64,000 bases of DNA, taken from positions 2,426,501-2,490,500 of the forward strand of contig NZ_CP087114.1 of assembly GCF_022559585.1 (NCBI RefSeq), read 5' to 3'. Source of the DNA: Bartonella machadoae. GTDB lineage: Bacteria > Pseudomonadota > Alphaproteobacteria > Rhizobiales > Rhizobiaceae. The notes under the pieces are model-generated. The model made no database searches and was not told the origin of the DNA. It worked only from the letters and a program-made list of their open reading frames with translations. Positions 37,192 through 46,355 of this stretch are shown one piece after another (positions within the stretch are counted from its first letter, which is position 1; each line of letters opens with the position of its first letter). A program made the translations under genes and the position numbers.

Positions 37192-37215
37192 ATAAGACTG
37201 ACACTGTCAGTCAAA
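37192..37215 (-). promoter_or_regulatory. Putative Mor/C-type late promoter of the sheath operon
   Basis: The minus strand holds TTTGACTGACAGTGTCAG followed by TCTTAT, a dyad with GACTGACA and TGTCAGTC around a central base. Identical or nearly identical dyads stand upstream of the endolysin (57124-57147) and protease (49236-49259) genes. Distance to the sheath ATG is 50 bp. The TTAT behind the dyad could be part of the -10 region. In Mu, Mor and C activate promoters through such dyads. Confidence 0.75.
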
Positions 37216-37379
37216 AAATCCCTTTAAAAAGGTTTTGAAACCCCTTTGAGAAAGACTTTAAAAGAAAATGATACAACTTAAGCTATCACACAATAAGCTT
37301 GCGTCAAACCATTCGATTATTTTTGATACAAGAGCGTGCGTCCAACAATGTTGGTTATAATCTATTCTCAACAATTATA

Positions 37380-37628
37380 CTAAACTTGTTCATCTTTCTC
37401 TTGTGGTTCTTTCATAGATTCTACCGATGCGTCTGTCTTAGCCTTTTCAGAAGACAAAGAATTGTTTTCTTCATCAATAATGGGAGGAGAGAACACCCCA
37501 TCTTTATAAGTCCAACCAATTTGCGCTTCGCTTGAGGGGATCGCCTCACCATCAAAGGCATGAACATAATTTTCTGAGGCAACGATAATATTTGTTACCA
37601 CACCCTTTTCAACAACTGCATATTCCAT
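37380..37628 (-). CDS. Small tail-fibre-associated protein
   Basis: An 82-residue acidic protein: a short ordered N-terminus (MEYAVVEKGVVTNIIVASENY, PSSEAQIGWTYKDGVFSPP) typical of tail-fibre assembly or fibre-tip proteins, and a hydrophilic tail. TATAGGAG stands before ATG 37628. It follows the polyglycine fibre gene by nine bases, so it is probably its chaperone or cap. No firm family assignment. Confidence 0.7.
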   Translation of the reverse strand: MEYAVVEKGVVTNIIVASENYVHAFDGEAIPSSEAQIGWTYKDGVFSPPIIDEENNSLSSEKAKTDASVESMKEPQEKDEQV

Positions 37629-37637
37629 AAAAAACTC

Positions 37638-39008
37638 CTATATAAAAAATCTAAACAAGATTGCTCCGTCGCCACCGTCACCGCCAATTTTACTGCCATC
37701 TTTTCCACGAAAATATCCACCGCCACCGCCACCACCGTTAGCTCCGTAATCACCACCATTACCTCCCCCGTTATTGCCACCATAACCGCCTTTGCCATTC
37801 TTTTTGCCACCGCCGCCGCCACCGCCGCCGCCATAAATACTGTTTCCACCATTGTCGCCATTGATATCGGAGTTGTTGCCGCCTGCACCACCTAATCCAC
37901 CAGAAAAAATAAAACTTTCATTTTTCATAGCCGCATCGCTTTTTTTCCAAGTGCCACCGCCTATACCGCCTAACCCGCCTTTGCCACCATTGCCGAGAGA
38001 GCCATAGGCATTATAATAGCCACCAGGGGTGTTGTCATTGCCACCACCATAACCACCACCACCAGCACAAATAATTCCTTTAATAATTGTGTATCCACCA
38101 TGATTTCCGTTGCTTCTGCCACCTTTTCCTCCCCTACCAATTTGAACTGTTTTCGCTTTTTTTAGATCGGCTCCCTTAATTTTAACACGTGCATATTGAG
38201 CACCTCCACCACCACCTCCACCGTTATTATTATTTCCACCATCACCTCCGCCGCCTCCACCGCCACCCCAAGCACATACTTCAATTTCTGTGTTATCGGT
38301 CATACCTTCAGGAAACGGGATAGTGCCGCTTTCTGTCATGAGGATTTCGACAGGTTTTTTGTTCAATGAAGCCACCAATTTATCTATTTCACTTTTCGTA
38401 TAAACAGCTTCACCATCAACTTTGAGTGGTCCTTTGAGCTTGCTTCCCGTTGCAGTTAAACTTGTCACAACTCTACCATTTTGGATGAGGTTCAAGGACG
38501 AGTTTCCCGAAAGCTCTAAGCTATCACCAATGGTGACTTTGCTGGTAAACTTATTGTAATTTTGCCATTCATTGGCTTGCGCTAAGCGCCCATAGCTTGT
38601 CAGATCTTCATTAATCTTAGCTCTAAACGCATCAAGACCGACAATATCTTCAATTTTGTGTTGGTGCGCTCCAAGAAGGGAGACAGCACTGCCAAAGGTA
38701 AAATGATTGTTGCTTGCTTTATAGAGAACATAATTGTTAGCAGCGTCCTTAGCGCCCTCGATATCGCCCAAATCGGTTAAAGTGAAGGTTTTATCTGCTG
38801 CCATTTTGCCTTTGAGGGCTGCTTCAAGATCTGTAACATCCCCTATGCTATGCGTGTGTTTTGCAGGGGCTTTTTCATCTAGCTTTTCCTCAACTTCCAT
38901 GATGGCTTGATCAATTTTTGTCAAGTTCTCACGCAAAATAGGGAATTCAGAACTGATAAAACGCCCTTCTTTAGGCAATTCCATTGCAAGCTTTTTGCTT
39001 TTTGTCAT
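37638..39008 (-). CDS. Tail fibre protein with polyglycine-rich tip domain
   Basis: About 456 residues. ATG 39008 is preferred over 39014 because GGAG is well spaced from it. The N-terminal half has a coiled, fibre-like pattern (KIDQAIMEVEEKLDEKA, DVTDLEAALKGK); from about residue 240 the protein turns into a glycine-rich domain with many G runs and Asn/Asp spacers (e.g. AWGGGGGGGGDGGNNNNGG). Family knowledge: such domains form polyglycine-II sandwiches in phage adhesins (e.g. S16 gp38) and carry the receptor-binding loops. It would decide host range. The GGN-rich DNA is prone to slippage, so copy-number changes are likely. Confidence 0.85.
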   Translation of the reverse strand: MTKSKKLAMELPKEGRFISSEFPILRENLTKIDQAIMEVEEKLDEKAPAKHTHSIGDVTDLEAALKGKMAADKTFTLTDLGDIEGAKDAANNYVLYKASNNHFTFGSAVSLLGAHQHKIEDIVGLDAFRAKINEDLTSYGRLAQANEWQNYNKFTSKVTIGDSLELSGNSSLNLIQNGRVVTSLTATGSKLKGPLKVDGEAVYTKSEIDKLVASLNKKPVEILMTESGTIPFPEGMTDNTEIEVCAWGGGGGGGGDGGNNNNGGGGGGGAQYARVKIKGADLKKAKTVQIGRGGKGGRSNGNHGGYTIIKGIICAGGGGYGGGNDNTPGGYYNAYGSLGNGGKGGLGGIGGGTWKKSDAAMKNESFIFSGGLGGAGGNNSDINGDNGGNSIYGGGGGGGGGKKNGKGGYGGNNGGGNGGDYGANGGGGGGGYFRGKDGSKIGGDGGDGAILFRFFI

Positions 39009-39075
39009 TTCCATTCTCCAAATTTTCCAAATCTCTCAAGCAGTCTAAAATCCCATCTCTCAAAGCGAAGGGGCA

Positions 39076-42000
39076 TCACAAGATGCCAGCACCAAAATCA
39101 CGCAGCATTGACCGTGCGCAAGGTCCACCGGTTAGCGTGAGTTTCAAGCGCGCTTGCTTTGCTGTTTGGTCGTGACTGACAAATTTTCGCTCTGTCCAAA
39201 GGGGTTCCGTAAGCTGTTCTGTTTCCTCTAAGGTGAGGGGGGTAAAAGCACCATCATCCAGTTGCATCTCGAGGGTGAATGTGGAGCCGCCTGGTAAAAA
39301 GGTCTTGATATAGCTGGTCAATCTTGCCTTCTCACCAAAGGCAAAAGCACGGGTGACATAGGTTGCTGTGTTATGGATCTTGCCGGCAATCAACTGAATG
39401 GGAGCAAACAGAACCGGTGAGAGTTTCTCCGTGCCTTTAAGAATAGCACGTAATCGAACTGTTTCACTGATATATTCGGTAAGACTGAGCAATTGAAAGG
39501 GTAAGAGTTGATAAATTGTGCCGTTGTTTCTTTCAATTTCAAAGATCACCGAACAATCACTAGAAGGCAATTCAACCGCGCTACGGATTTGTAAATCAGA
39601 ACAGTCAACAAGATCAAATGTGCCAAGATCTATGGTTTTTGTTGTTTGTCTGTAGCGAGCTGCCAAGACACGAAAAGCCAAAGCCTCATCTTGATGGGCA
39701 CTCCATGTTTGCGCATTGACAGAGGAAAAACGAGGACCGGTCACATAAGGGTGGCTTGAGACAAATCTTTGCTGTTCTTCATCAAAATCGCCAAGCTTTG
39801 CCAAAGAGAGAGAATGATCACTATCATCGGTTTTAATGACAAAAGCCGTTAAGCGGTCATTGGGCACGAGGAGTGGGACAGCATAGCGTGCCTGTGCCCA
39901 TCCGGTTTTTGCCCCCTTCATGGAATAAAAACTTTGTGCTTGGATATTGGCGGTGGGATAGCCGTTTTCGGTTGTGACCAAATCAATCACCAGATCATGA
40001 TTGGGATTGCCAATTTTGCAAAGATGAAAGTCAATACCGGTGATTTGCCGTGTTTCTTCTGGTGTAAAGACTTGCGCTTGCGGGTCCACTTGCGTCCAGA
40101 TCTTGACTGTTGTGGTGTGCCGCATCACTTTCACATCAATAACACCTTGCCCGGTAAAGAGACCGGTTGCAAGGGTTCCCCCTTTGCCTCGTGCTACAAC
40201 ATTTTTTGTACCAGAAGGAATATTTTCAGGGATCTTGAAACTGCCTTCCAAAATGCCAGTGCTATTGGCAGCAAGGCGGTTTGCTGGCAAAACATTCACA
40301 CCATCAAAGGTGAGAGTGTCTAAAATTTCCCCCTTGCCAAAACCTTCAATTTTAAAGCCAAGGGTAATTTGTCTTAAGAAATCGATTTGTTCTTGATGCG
40401 TATTGATGAGATCATCACGCACTTCTGTGTTACGGATAGTTCTCCCACGGTTCCATCCCATGTTCAGTTGATTGGTGACACTTGAGAGCCAATCGGTACG
40501 CTGCTCGTGCCAAAAGTCTGTTGCGGGTGTGAGGGTTACTGTACCAGGTAGGGGAGCAAAGTTTTGATAGGGGTTGATTTTTTCGCAAGCTGTTGTCAAT
40601 TCTTGGGCAATGATCACTTCATTGGTCCAGTCAAGGGTGACAGGAGCCTTTAAGGGGGCGGTATAAAAGGTTGGATCAATAGCCAGCTGTAAAATGCCAT
40701 TGCCGACAGCTCCTGTTTGCGTGAACCCTTCATCACGATAACTGTCATCAAGAAACGGGTCAGCAAACATGCCTTTTTTGGCAACGGGCTCTTTAGAGTC
40801 AACATTGCTTTTAATGCGCTCTAATTGCATCAAGCGGTCAAGGGAAAGCACCCGTTGAAAATAACGCCACATCTCATCATAGGGGGCAACACGCGTGCCA
40901 TCATTGACCACAAGCGGCGTATCCAGCCAACTGTTGGTGATGGTGGCAAGGGAGAGGACATCCTCAGGGACACTGGGTGCCATCGGTTGATCTGCCGAAA
41001 TCCCCTTGATATAAACCACACTGCCGCCTGTATTAAGCCCGATACGGTCAATACGGGGCAATTTGTAGGTGTAACTGACAATGATATCCCCCCCTTGCGC
41101 ACCCCCTGAGACCGTGATTTCCTGTGCCGTGACCTTATCGGCGGTCACTTGTGCACGATAGCGATAGGTTACCGTGTAACTGCTGCCAGGACGCGGTTCA
41201 TCTCCCACCGGTGCCCAGTCAATAGTATCACCGGTCTTCTTAAAATCTGTTCCTTCTTTGAATTCCTTGTTGCCTTGTGTGACTTTGAGAAAAGAGGTGA
41301 TGCTTTTATCGGGAACACCATCACGCCCAGCAACGACCGCACCGCGGGTGACCGTCACGGTTTTTTCTTTTGTCAACAAAAGAGAGTGGATATCGGCAAT
41401 GGGGGCATAATAGCTTTTAAAGGTAAAGCTTGTTTTGCCTTTTTGAGGGGCAAAAACATGGGTTTCACTAGGCACAACGCTTGTCGAAAACTCTTCTCTC
41501 TCTTCATGGCGCAAAGCAGCAAGGCGCTTGCGCTTAAAGCCATTGATATTGGCTTCCCCTTCTTGAATGCTAAACACTTGGCAACCATTGTTTGGTCCAA
41601 GAGCCGTCACCCGGCATCCACTCACGATATAATGACCATGGGCACGGTCATAAGTCGCAATGGCTTGCATGGCGGGTTCAAGCAATGAGGGGGACTTTTG
41701 ATCAATCAAAATGCCATCTTGTAAGATATAAACAGGAAAGAACGTGCCTTGCTGCCCATCCTCTTTTAAGGCCCAAACAAGCTTTGCTGTTTCGCGTGCC
41801 GCACCGGGCTCTCCTTGTGCCAAGGTGCCGGGAACTTGCCCCAACAGCTCTGGATCATCCTCATGGGTAATCCATGTTTTTTGCAACTTTACACCGATTT
41901 CAAGACGGCCAACCATAGAAACGGCATTCAGAACCGCTTCTGAGACCGGAAAGATATCGCCTGCGATATAGATCTTGCCTTCTGTTAAAGTAACGGTCTT

Positions 42001-42219
42001 CGCGTTTTTATTGACAAAGGCATCGGCCCGTTCAACACGGTCTCCCTCTTTGGCAACCAAACGCCCCAAACGGTTATGGCGCCCCCTGATGATGGTTTGC
42101 ATCTCATTGAGTTCACCACTTTGGATAAAGGGACGTTGCCCATAAAAGACAACGCTTTGTTGTTCGTCTTTGCCGCAAGATCTGTCAATTGCAAAGGGTA
42201 AACCACTTTCATGCTTCAT
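39076..42219 (-). CDS. Large DUF4815 tail/baseplate protein
   Basis: A 1,047-residue protein. The N-terminal part contains the DUF4815 pattern (FYGQRPFIQSGELNEMQTII, RADAFVNKNAKTVTLTEGKIYIAGD). The remainder is beta-rich with repeated T/V strands, ending MLRDFGAGIL. Family knowledge: DUF4815 proteins lie next to tail-fibre genes in Mu-like and P2-like phages and are taken as baseplate wedge or fibre-network proteins; the exact role is open. ATG 42219 has GAGG seven bases upstream. It stands between tail protein I and the fibre. Confidence 0.85.
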   Translation of the reverse strand: MKHESGLPFAIDRSCGKDEQQSVVFYGQRPFIQSGELNEMQTIIRGRHNRLGRLVAKEGDRVERADAFVNKNAKTVTLTEGKIYIAGDIFPVSEAVLNAVSMVGRLEIGVKLQKTWITHEDDPELLGQVPGTLAQGEPGAARETAKLVWALKEDGQQGTFFPVYILQDGILIDQKSPSLLEPAMQAIATYDRAHGHYIVSGCRVTALGPNNGCQVFSIQEGEANINGFKRKRLAALRHEEREEFSTSVVPSETHVFAPQKGKTSFTFKSYYAPIADIHSLLLTKEKTVTVTRGAVVAGRDGVPDKSITSFLKVTQGNKEFKEGTDFKKTGDTIDWAPVGDEPRPGSSYTVTYRYRAQVTADKVTAQEITVSGGAQGGDIIVSYTYKLPRIDRIGLNTGGSVVYIKGISADQPMAPSVPEDVLSLATITNSWLDTPLVVNDGTRVAPYDEMWRYFQRVLSLDRLMQLERIKSNVDSKEPVAKKGMFADPFLDDSYRDEGFTQTGAVGNGILQLAIDPTFYTAPLKAPVTLDWTNEVIIAQELTTACEKINPYQNFAPLPGTVTLTPATDFWHEQRTDWLSSVTNQLNMGWNRGRTIRNTEVRDDLINTHQEQIDFLRQITLGFKIEGFGKGEILDTLTFDGVNVLPANRLAANSTGILEGSFKIPENIPSGTKNVVARGKGGTLATGLFTGQGVIDVKVMRHTTTVKIWTQVDPQAQVFTPEETRQITGIDFHLCKIGNPNHDLVIDLVTTENGYPTANIQAQSFYSMKGAKTGWAQARYAVPLLVPNDRLTAFVIKTDDSDHSLSLAKLGDFDEEQQRFVSSHPYVTGPRFSSVNAQTWSAHQDEALAFRVLAARYRQTTKTIDLGTFDLVDCSDLQIRSAVELPSSDCSVIFEIERNNGTIYQLLPFQLLSLTEYISETVRLRAILKGTEKLSPVLFAPIQLIAGKIHNTATYVTRAFAFGEKARLTSYIKTFLPGGSTFTLEMQLDDGAFTPLTLEETEQLTEPLWTERKFVSHDQTAKQARLKLTLTGGPCARSMLRDFGAGIL

Positions 42220-42220
42220 G

Positions 42221-43327
42221 TTAAAACCTCAATAAAATCTTGAATTGCTCGCGAACATCACCGCGCAAAGGAATAGTAACGGGCGTTTTGATGATCTCCA
42301 CCCCGCCAATCAGTTCATTGCACTCACACCAAAGTCTGCCCAAAGGGATATGTTGTTTGGGGGTCGCATGAACCAAAACAGCAAAAGAAGCAGCTTGTTT
42401 TCCATCAACATTTTGAAAATCCGTGCGTGCTGCAATAAGAAGGGCGGTGCCCCTCGAGGAGGGTTGATAACAATCGCCCAAATGGTGATAAACACCCGCC
42501 AAATTCTGTTCTACTGGCTGGACAATGTTGCATCTGCGATACCCAATCACATCATCCTCACTGTCTCTTAACACGAGATAAAGGGTACGGTTATAAAACC
42601 ATTCTGCCATCAGCATATCGCGTTGATGCTTTTTAACAGAACACCAAGGGAAATTTGCCATATCCCATGGATAATCAATTTGGTCGAAACTTAATTCCCC
42701 GTCCCCGTCATCCATCCAATTGCCAATCAACAGTCCTTCTTCTTTTGTCAGCCTGTGCGTAATTTCTGTTATGCGCCCAAAGGAAAACAGTGTGTTCCCC
42801 GCTGTTAAGCGCACACCACTTTCATATTCCAACAGGCACGCATCAAGGCGTGACATATTACCTTCCAGTGTTTGCACGTCATAACCATTGACACCGCGGC
42901 GAAAATCAGAGCGCAAACTTTTGGAAAGCTCTGTGATGGCTTCAATGGCTTCAAGAGCACTTTGTTCAGGCAATTGATCAAAGTAAAGTTGAAAGGAATT
43001 CCACCACGCACGCCCTGACCATGCTGGTGTAAAGCGTGCTGTAATCTGAAGCCATGAAAGCCCTCTATCAATAGCCGCTAAAGAACCACGCAAACGCTGC
43101 CATTGGAGCCCTTGGTCAATCAGATCATAAGGATTAGAAAAATATGGGCTTAATTCTTGTAAACCATATTCGTCGATCAAGTAAGGCAACCACGAAGGGG
43201 GACGGGTGATAAATTTCGCGCGGGGGATTTCTTCGAGAGTATTTTTGACCTGCGGATCAAATGCCATTGCTTCGGCTAAACAGCGTTCAAAAAAGCTTGA
43301 ATTTTGCGGTAAAAGTGAGGAAATCAT
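42221..43327 (-). CDS. Tail protein I (P2 gpI family)
   Basis: 368 residues from ATG 43327, which overlaps the J stop in TGATG; the TTG three bases upstream is less likely. The N-terminal half matches P2 gpI (LPYLIDEYGLQELSPYFSN, QWQRLRGSLAAIDRGLSWL), while the C-terminal half is longer than usual (typical gpI is about 180-210 residues) and probably carries an extra domain. Family knowledge: gpI is a baseplate wedge component that works with J and W. Confidence 0.85.
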   Translation of the reverse strand: MISSLLPQNSSFFERCLAEAMAFDPQVKNTLEEIPRAKFITRPPSWLPYLIDEYGLQELSPYFSNPYDLIDQGLQWQRLRGSLAAIDRGLSWLQITARFTPAWSGRAWWNSFQLYFDQLPEQSALEAIEAITELSKSLRSDFRRGVNGYDVQTLEGNMSRLDACLLEYESGVRLTAGNTLFSFGRITEITHRLTKEEGLLIGNWMDDGDGELSFDQIDYPWDMANFPWCSVKKHQRDMLMAEWFYNRTLYLVLRDSEDDVIGYRRCNIVQPVEQNLAGVYHHLGDCYQPSSRGTALLIAARTDFQNVDGKQAASFAVLVHATPKQHIPLGRLWCECNELIGGVEIIKTPVTIPLRGDVREQFKILLRF

Positions 43328-44178
43328 CAATAAGCATGCCCCCGTTTAGACAAGACAATCTCCCCTAAAGCCACCGCCTCATCAGGCGCGACCACAATAT
43401 CTGTTAAGGGCTGTGTTAAAATCACATGGTGGACACCTTCAACCATCAAGCGGCTTAGTATCCAACTTAAAGACAGATCACGCCCAAGCCTTTGCGCGCG
43501 TGCCCATTCCGTTTGCAAATTGTTCACGGCCTTTTCCAAAACAAAGGGACCTTCATTGGGCAACAACCAGAGATCAGCATGCACATCGATAATCCGCTGT
43601 ACAGCACTTTTTACAAGGATATGATCATTGGTCATTTTAACCTGTTTTTCATCAAGAGCTGCTTGTACCTTGGCAATCAAAGCCTCATCGGCAATACCAG
43701 AAGGGCTATCGCTAAAAAGCGCAACATGAATAAGCGGGCTTTTTCCCACACGATAAACAAAAGCATCCTTGACACGGATATCGCTTGAGAGGGCAAAATA
43801 TTGATAACGTGGGACTGTGCCACCCGTGGAGTGCCCTTGTCTATTCAAACGAATACGGCGACGATAGCGTTCATCATCCTCATCCAAAAGGCGGGTAACC
43901 CCATGAAAATCCCCCAAATGGTCTAAACTTGTCCCACGCGCAAAAGCAAGGAGATTATCCCGCGCAACCTCATTTGCCCGCTGGCGCAACAGCAGTTCTT
44001 CATAAGCGGCTGCTTGCAATTGAATAACCACGGGATCATAAGCCGTCTTTTCCACATTATAAGGGATATTCTGTGCGGCAAAAAGCTTGGTTAAACGGGT
44101 GATTTTTTGCTCTAAAATGGCCTCAACAGAAAGTTCTTCAAGAATTTGTGGGAGGGGCAATTGCTCAAATTCTGTCAT
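43327..44178 (-). CDS. Baseplate wedge protein J
   Basis: 283 residues of the baseplate J family: RANEVARDNLLAFARGTSLDHLG (the most conserved block), RRRIRLNRQGHSTGGT, VALFSDSPSG and the C-terminal AVALGEIVLSKRG. ATG 44178 is preferred (GAGG six bases before), although GTG 44181 is also in frame. It overlaps the W gene by 14 bases. It is part of the V-W-J-I baseplate operon. Confidence 0.92.
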   Translation of the reverse strand: MTEFEQLPLPQILEELSVEAILEQKITRLTKLFAAQNIPYNVEKTAYDPVVIQLQAAAYEELLLRQRANEVARDNLLAFARGTSLDHLGDFHGVTRLLDEDDERYRRRIRLNRQGHSTGGTVPRYQYFALSSDIRVKDAFVYRVGKSPLIHVALFSDSPSGIADEALIAKVQAALDEKQVKMTNDHILVKSAVQRIIDVHADLWLLPNEGPFVLEKAVNNLQTEWARAQRLGRDLSLSWILSRLMVEGVHHVILTQPLTDIVVAPDEAVALGEIVLSKRGHAY

Positions 44179-44551
44179 CACCCACCTCTAAATCGAAACT
44201 TATCGGCTCCTTATGTGACCAATCCCCCAAATGCCCATCGGGATAAAACACACCTGTGAGAACAAAGTGGAATGTTCCCTCCCGCGTTGCTTTTATCAGA
44301 TCAATCTTTTGCAACGAAAATCCAGGCTCTCCACATTCTGGATCATTTAAAGCTTGTACAATTGCTTGATAAAGCTGCAATATTGTCGCAGGATCAGCAT
44401 TGGCATCTTGGAAAGCTCCAACATCACACCCATAATGACGCCGCAAAACCCGTGTGCCAATTTTTGTTGTCAAACATTTACGAAGGGACTGACAGCAGTG
44501 CGCCCAACCATATAACAGAGAGCCATCCTTTTCGTTTACTCCACAGCGCAT
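44165..44551 (-). CDS. Baseplate protein W (GPW/gp25 family)
   Basis: A 128-residue protein with the GPW/gp25 signature: CLTTKIGTRVLRRHYGCDVG (R-x-x-x-x-x-G), a helix ILQLYQAIVQALNDPE and FSLQKIDLI. Family knowledge: it is a core baseplate component like T4 gp25. It lies between the 60-residue small gene and J. The start ATG 44551 has AAGGTG nine bases upstream. Confidence 0.88.
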   Translation of the reverse strand: MRCGVNEKDGSLLYGWAHCCQSLRKCLTTKIGTRVLRRHYGCDVGAFQDANADPATILQLYQAIVQALNDPECGEPGFSLQKIDLIKATREGTFHFVLTGVFYPDGHLGDWSHKEPISFDLEVGDDRI

Positions 44552-44554
44552 GCT

Positions 44555-44737
44555 TTAAGCACCTTTCGCTGCCTTTGTTGAAGAAACGACAGATGTTTGT
44601 TTCTCAGCAATCTGACCAAGCAGCAATGGGTATTTTGCCGCCTCATCGCTTAAACAAATTTCTTCACCTTTTCCCGGTGAACGATTGCCTGCCACAAAAT
44701 CCGCATTGGTTAAAATGACATAAGTTTTTTCACGCAT
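44555..44737 (-). CDS. Small protein between V and W
   Basis: A 60-residue protein (MREKTYVILTNADFVAGN.., ending KAAKGA) with a good ribosome binding site, AAAGGAG followed by ATG at a seven-base gap. It sits in a fixed place between the spike gene V and W, where Mu-like tails often have a short unassigned gene. No known domain was recognised. Low complexity is absent, and the codon pattern fits its neighbours, so it is probably real. Confidence 0.7.
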   Translation of the reverse strand: MREKTYVILTNADFVAGNRSPGKGEEICLSDEAAKYPLLLGQIAEKQTSVVSSTKAAKGA

Positions 44738-44748
44738 GATAAACTCCT

Positions 44749-45342
44749 TTAAAGAGGACTAGAGGTTGTAGAGGGACCAATTTTGACCCCACCATGTTTG
44801 TGGTCTGCTCCAACAGATGTTTGATTATGGTACAAATCTTCTGCTTGAATCTGTACGCTTTCATTGAGCGCAACACGGGTTTCCTGATGACAAAGCAGCA
44901 AACCTTTTTCACTCAAATGGATTTGATTTTCCCCATGGGAGAGGATAAGTCCCTCTTTTGTAATACGCAAAGCGCCACCGGCATAACAGAGCGCTAACTC
45001 TTGGTGTTGATGTGCGGGATTTGGCGCTTCCTCACTATAGCTATCACGAACCACCAAAGAAGCCGAACCTATTTCCCCATGGGGATTAAACAACCGCACC
45101 GGATCACCAACATTTAAAGGCATATTGCTCGAAACAGCCCCTGCTGCTTCTTGTGCTTGCAACCAAGGCGATAACACCGCCTGCCCCTTTTCTCCCTGTG
45201 AGAAGACTTGCACCCGCACCCTATGACCATCAACTTCTGCAACCCGCCCAATCATGTGCTGGTTGGCAAGACAGAGTTCAAGCTTATCCAACCGTTTCAT
45301 AATTTGCCGAAAGGTCGCAGCAATGAGATGGGCATCATTCAT
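44749..45342 (-). CDS. Baseplate spike protein V (P2 gpV family)
   Basis: 197 residues: an OB-fold start (IGRVAEVDGHRVRVQVF), LSPWLQAQEAAG, GDPVRLFNPHGE, then a beta-helical stem with repeats of the L-x-x-S/C-H type, and the tip motif DHKHGGV (His-x-His, the iron-binding tip found in gpV-like spikes). Family knowledge: it is the membrane-piercing central spike. ATG 45342 overlaps the preceding stop (TGATG). Length is normal. Confidence 0.9.
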   Translation of the reverse strand: MNDAHLIAATFRQIMKRLDKLELCLANQHMIGRVAEVDGHRVRVQVFSQGEKGQAVLSPWLQAQEAAGAVSSNMPLNVGDPVRLFNPHGEIGSASLVVRDSYSEEAPNPAHQHQELALCYAGGALRITKEGLILSHGENQIHLSEKGLLLCHQETRVALNESVQIQAEDLYHNQTSVGADHKHGGVKIGPSTTSSPL

Positions 45343-45863
45343 CACACGCCCTCATCTTCCAAACAGATTAAACCCTTTTTAAGCTGCTTACTCTCATAAC
45401 AAAAAATATCGTGACCCAAATGATATAAATCTTGGTGCCATTCAACCACGCTTATTGCCACACCGCGTTGCTTAATCGCCGCGGAGATAACCGGTTCAAT
45501 CTGCACTTCACGGGGCGCACCCAAATGCGTTAACCCCCACAATTGCCCGCTATGACAAAGCACCGCAATGGCTTCAGCCAAAAGCCAACTGTGAACATCA
45601 CGTTCTTTTCCTGTGGTGACAATAAAAGCACCCAAATGAAGATCAGCACTCTGCTGCCCATTGGAGACAGAAGTCAAACGGCTTTCTAACACCGCAACAC
45701 GAATTGCTGGTGCAACCAGCATTTGGGTTTCAAGTTCTTCTAGATTAAAACGCCCAAATTGGCTCTCGCAATCACGCACATCAGGCAAAGCGCTTTTAAG
45801 GCTCTTTATAACCGCTTCACGAAGCGCATTGATACGCCCCATCTGCTTCATCCTTTGACTCAT
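45342..45863 (-). CDS. DUF1834-like tail protein (gp37-type)
   Basis: 173 residues from ATG 45863; the open frame from 45884 is less likely because ATGA overlaps the upstream stop here. The pattern REAVIKSLKSALPDVRDCESQFGRF, MLVAPAIRVAVLES and AIAVLCHSGQLWGL fits the Mu gp37/DUF1834 group of head-tail or tail proteins. The exact function is unknown. It is placed between the completion protein and the spike gene. Confidence 0.78.
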   Translation of the reverse strand: MSQRMKQMGRINALREAVIKSLKSALPDVRDCESQFGRFNLEELETQMLVAPAIRVAVLESRLTSVSNGQQSADLHLGAFIVTTGKERDVHSWLLAEAIAVLCHSGQLWGLTHLGAPREVQIEPVISAAIKQRGVAISVVEWHQDLYHLGHDIFCYESKQLKKGLICLEDEGV

Positions 45864-46354
45864 GAAAAGGTCCTTTCCAACCAATCCTCTGCTGCTTTGA
45901 CAATTTCCACTTTATTGCGCTCTGAAAGCCCTAAATAAGGGCGTGCTGGCATCGTTACTTGGTGGACACAAACAAAGCGCTGTGCTTTGCTGCTGTTAAG
46001 AAAAAAGCGAAGGGTGCTGCCATTTTTAGGGCGGATAACCCCACCCAATTGGTGAATACGGGCATAAACCAAACCACTGCCAATGATGACCTTTTCTGGG
46101 GATGCCACCATATCAATAGAGCGTGACAATGCTCCGCTGGCATAAAGAATGGAGGTGCGGGCGTAATTGTTTTGCCACTTCTCTCCTTGAGGAGAGGTTT
46201 TTTCACTTTGAATCCGCCGCCTCGTGCTCTCTTGCAACAGACGCCCCACCCCTTGCGCTAAAGTTCCCATCGAACTATCAGCGCCTTTTTGCAAAAAAGA
46301 CAGAGCCGCTTCAAGCCCCATTTCTTTAATTTCAATAGGGGTGGAAATGCTCAT
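45860..46354 (-). CDS. Virion morphogenesis / tail completion protein (gpG/gpS-like)
   Basis: A 164-residue protein with the phage virion morphogenesis pattern: GRLLQESTRRRIQSEKTSPQGEKW near residues 40-60, a SGALSRSIDM stretch, IIGSGLVYARIHQLGG and the C-terminal PARPYLGLSE. Family knowledge: homologues of Mu gpG/P2 gpS finish the head-tail connector or tail. It starts one base after the gp36-like gene stop and overlaps the next gene in ATGA. Confidence 0.87.
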   Translation of the reverse strand: MSISTPIEIKEMGLEAALSFLQKGADSSMGTLAQGVGRLLQESTRRRIQSEKTSPQGEKWQNNYARTSILYASGALSRSIDMVASPEKVIIGSGLVYARIHQLGGVIRPKNGSTLRFFLNSSKAQRFVCVHQVTMPARPYLGLSERNKVEIVKAAEDWLERTFS

Positions 46355-46355
46355 T

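Noticed and set aside
37595-37891. 98-codon minus-strand frame within the polyglycine fibre region
   Set aside because: It is a shifted frame of the GGN repeat region and only reflects base composition.
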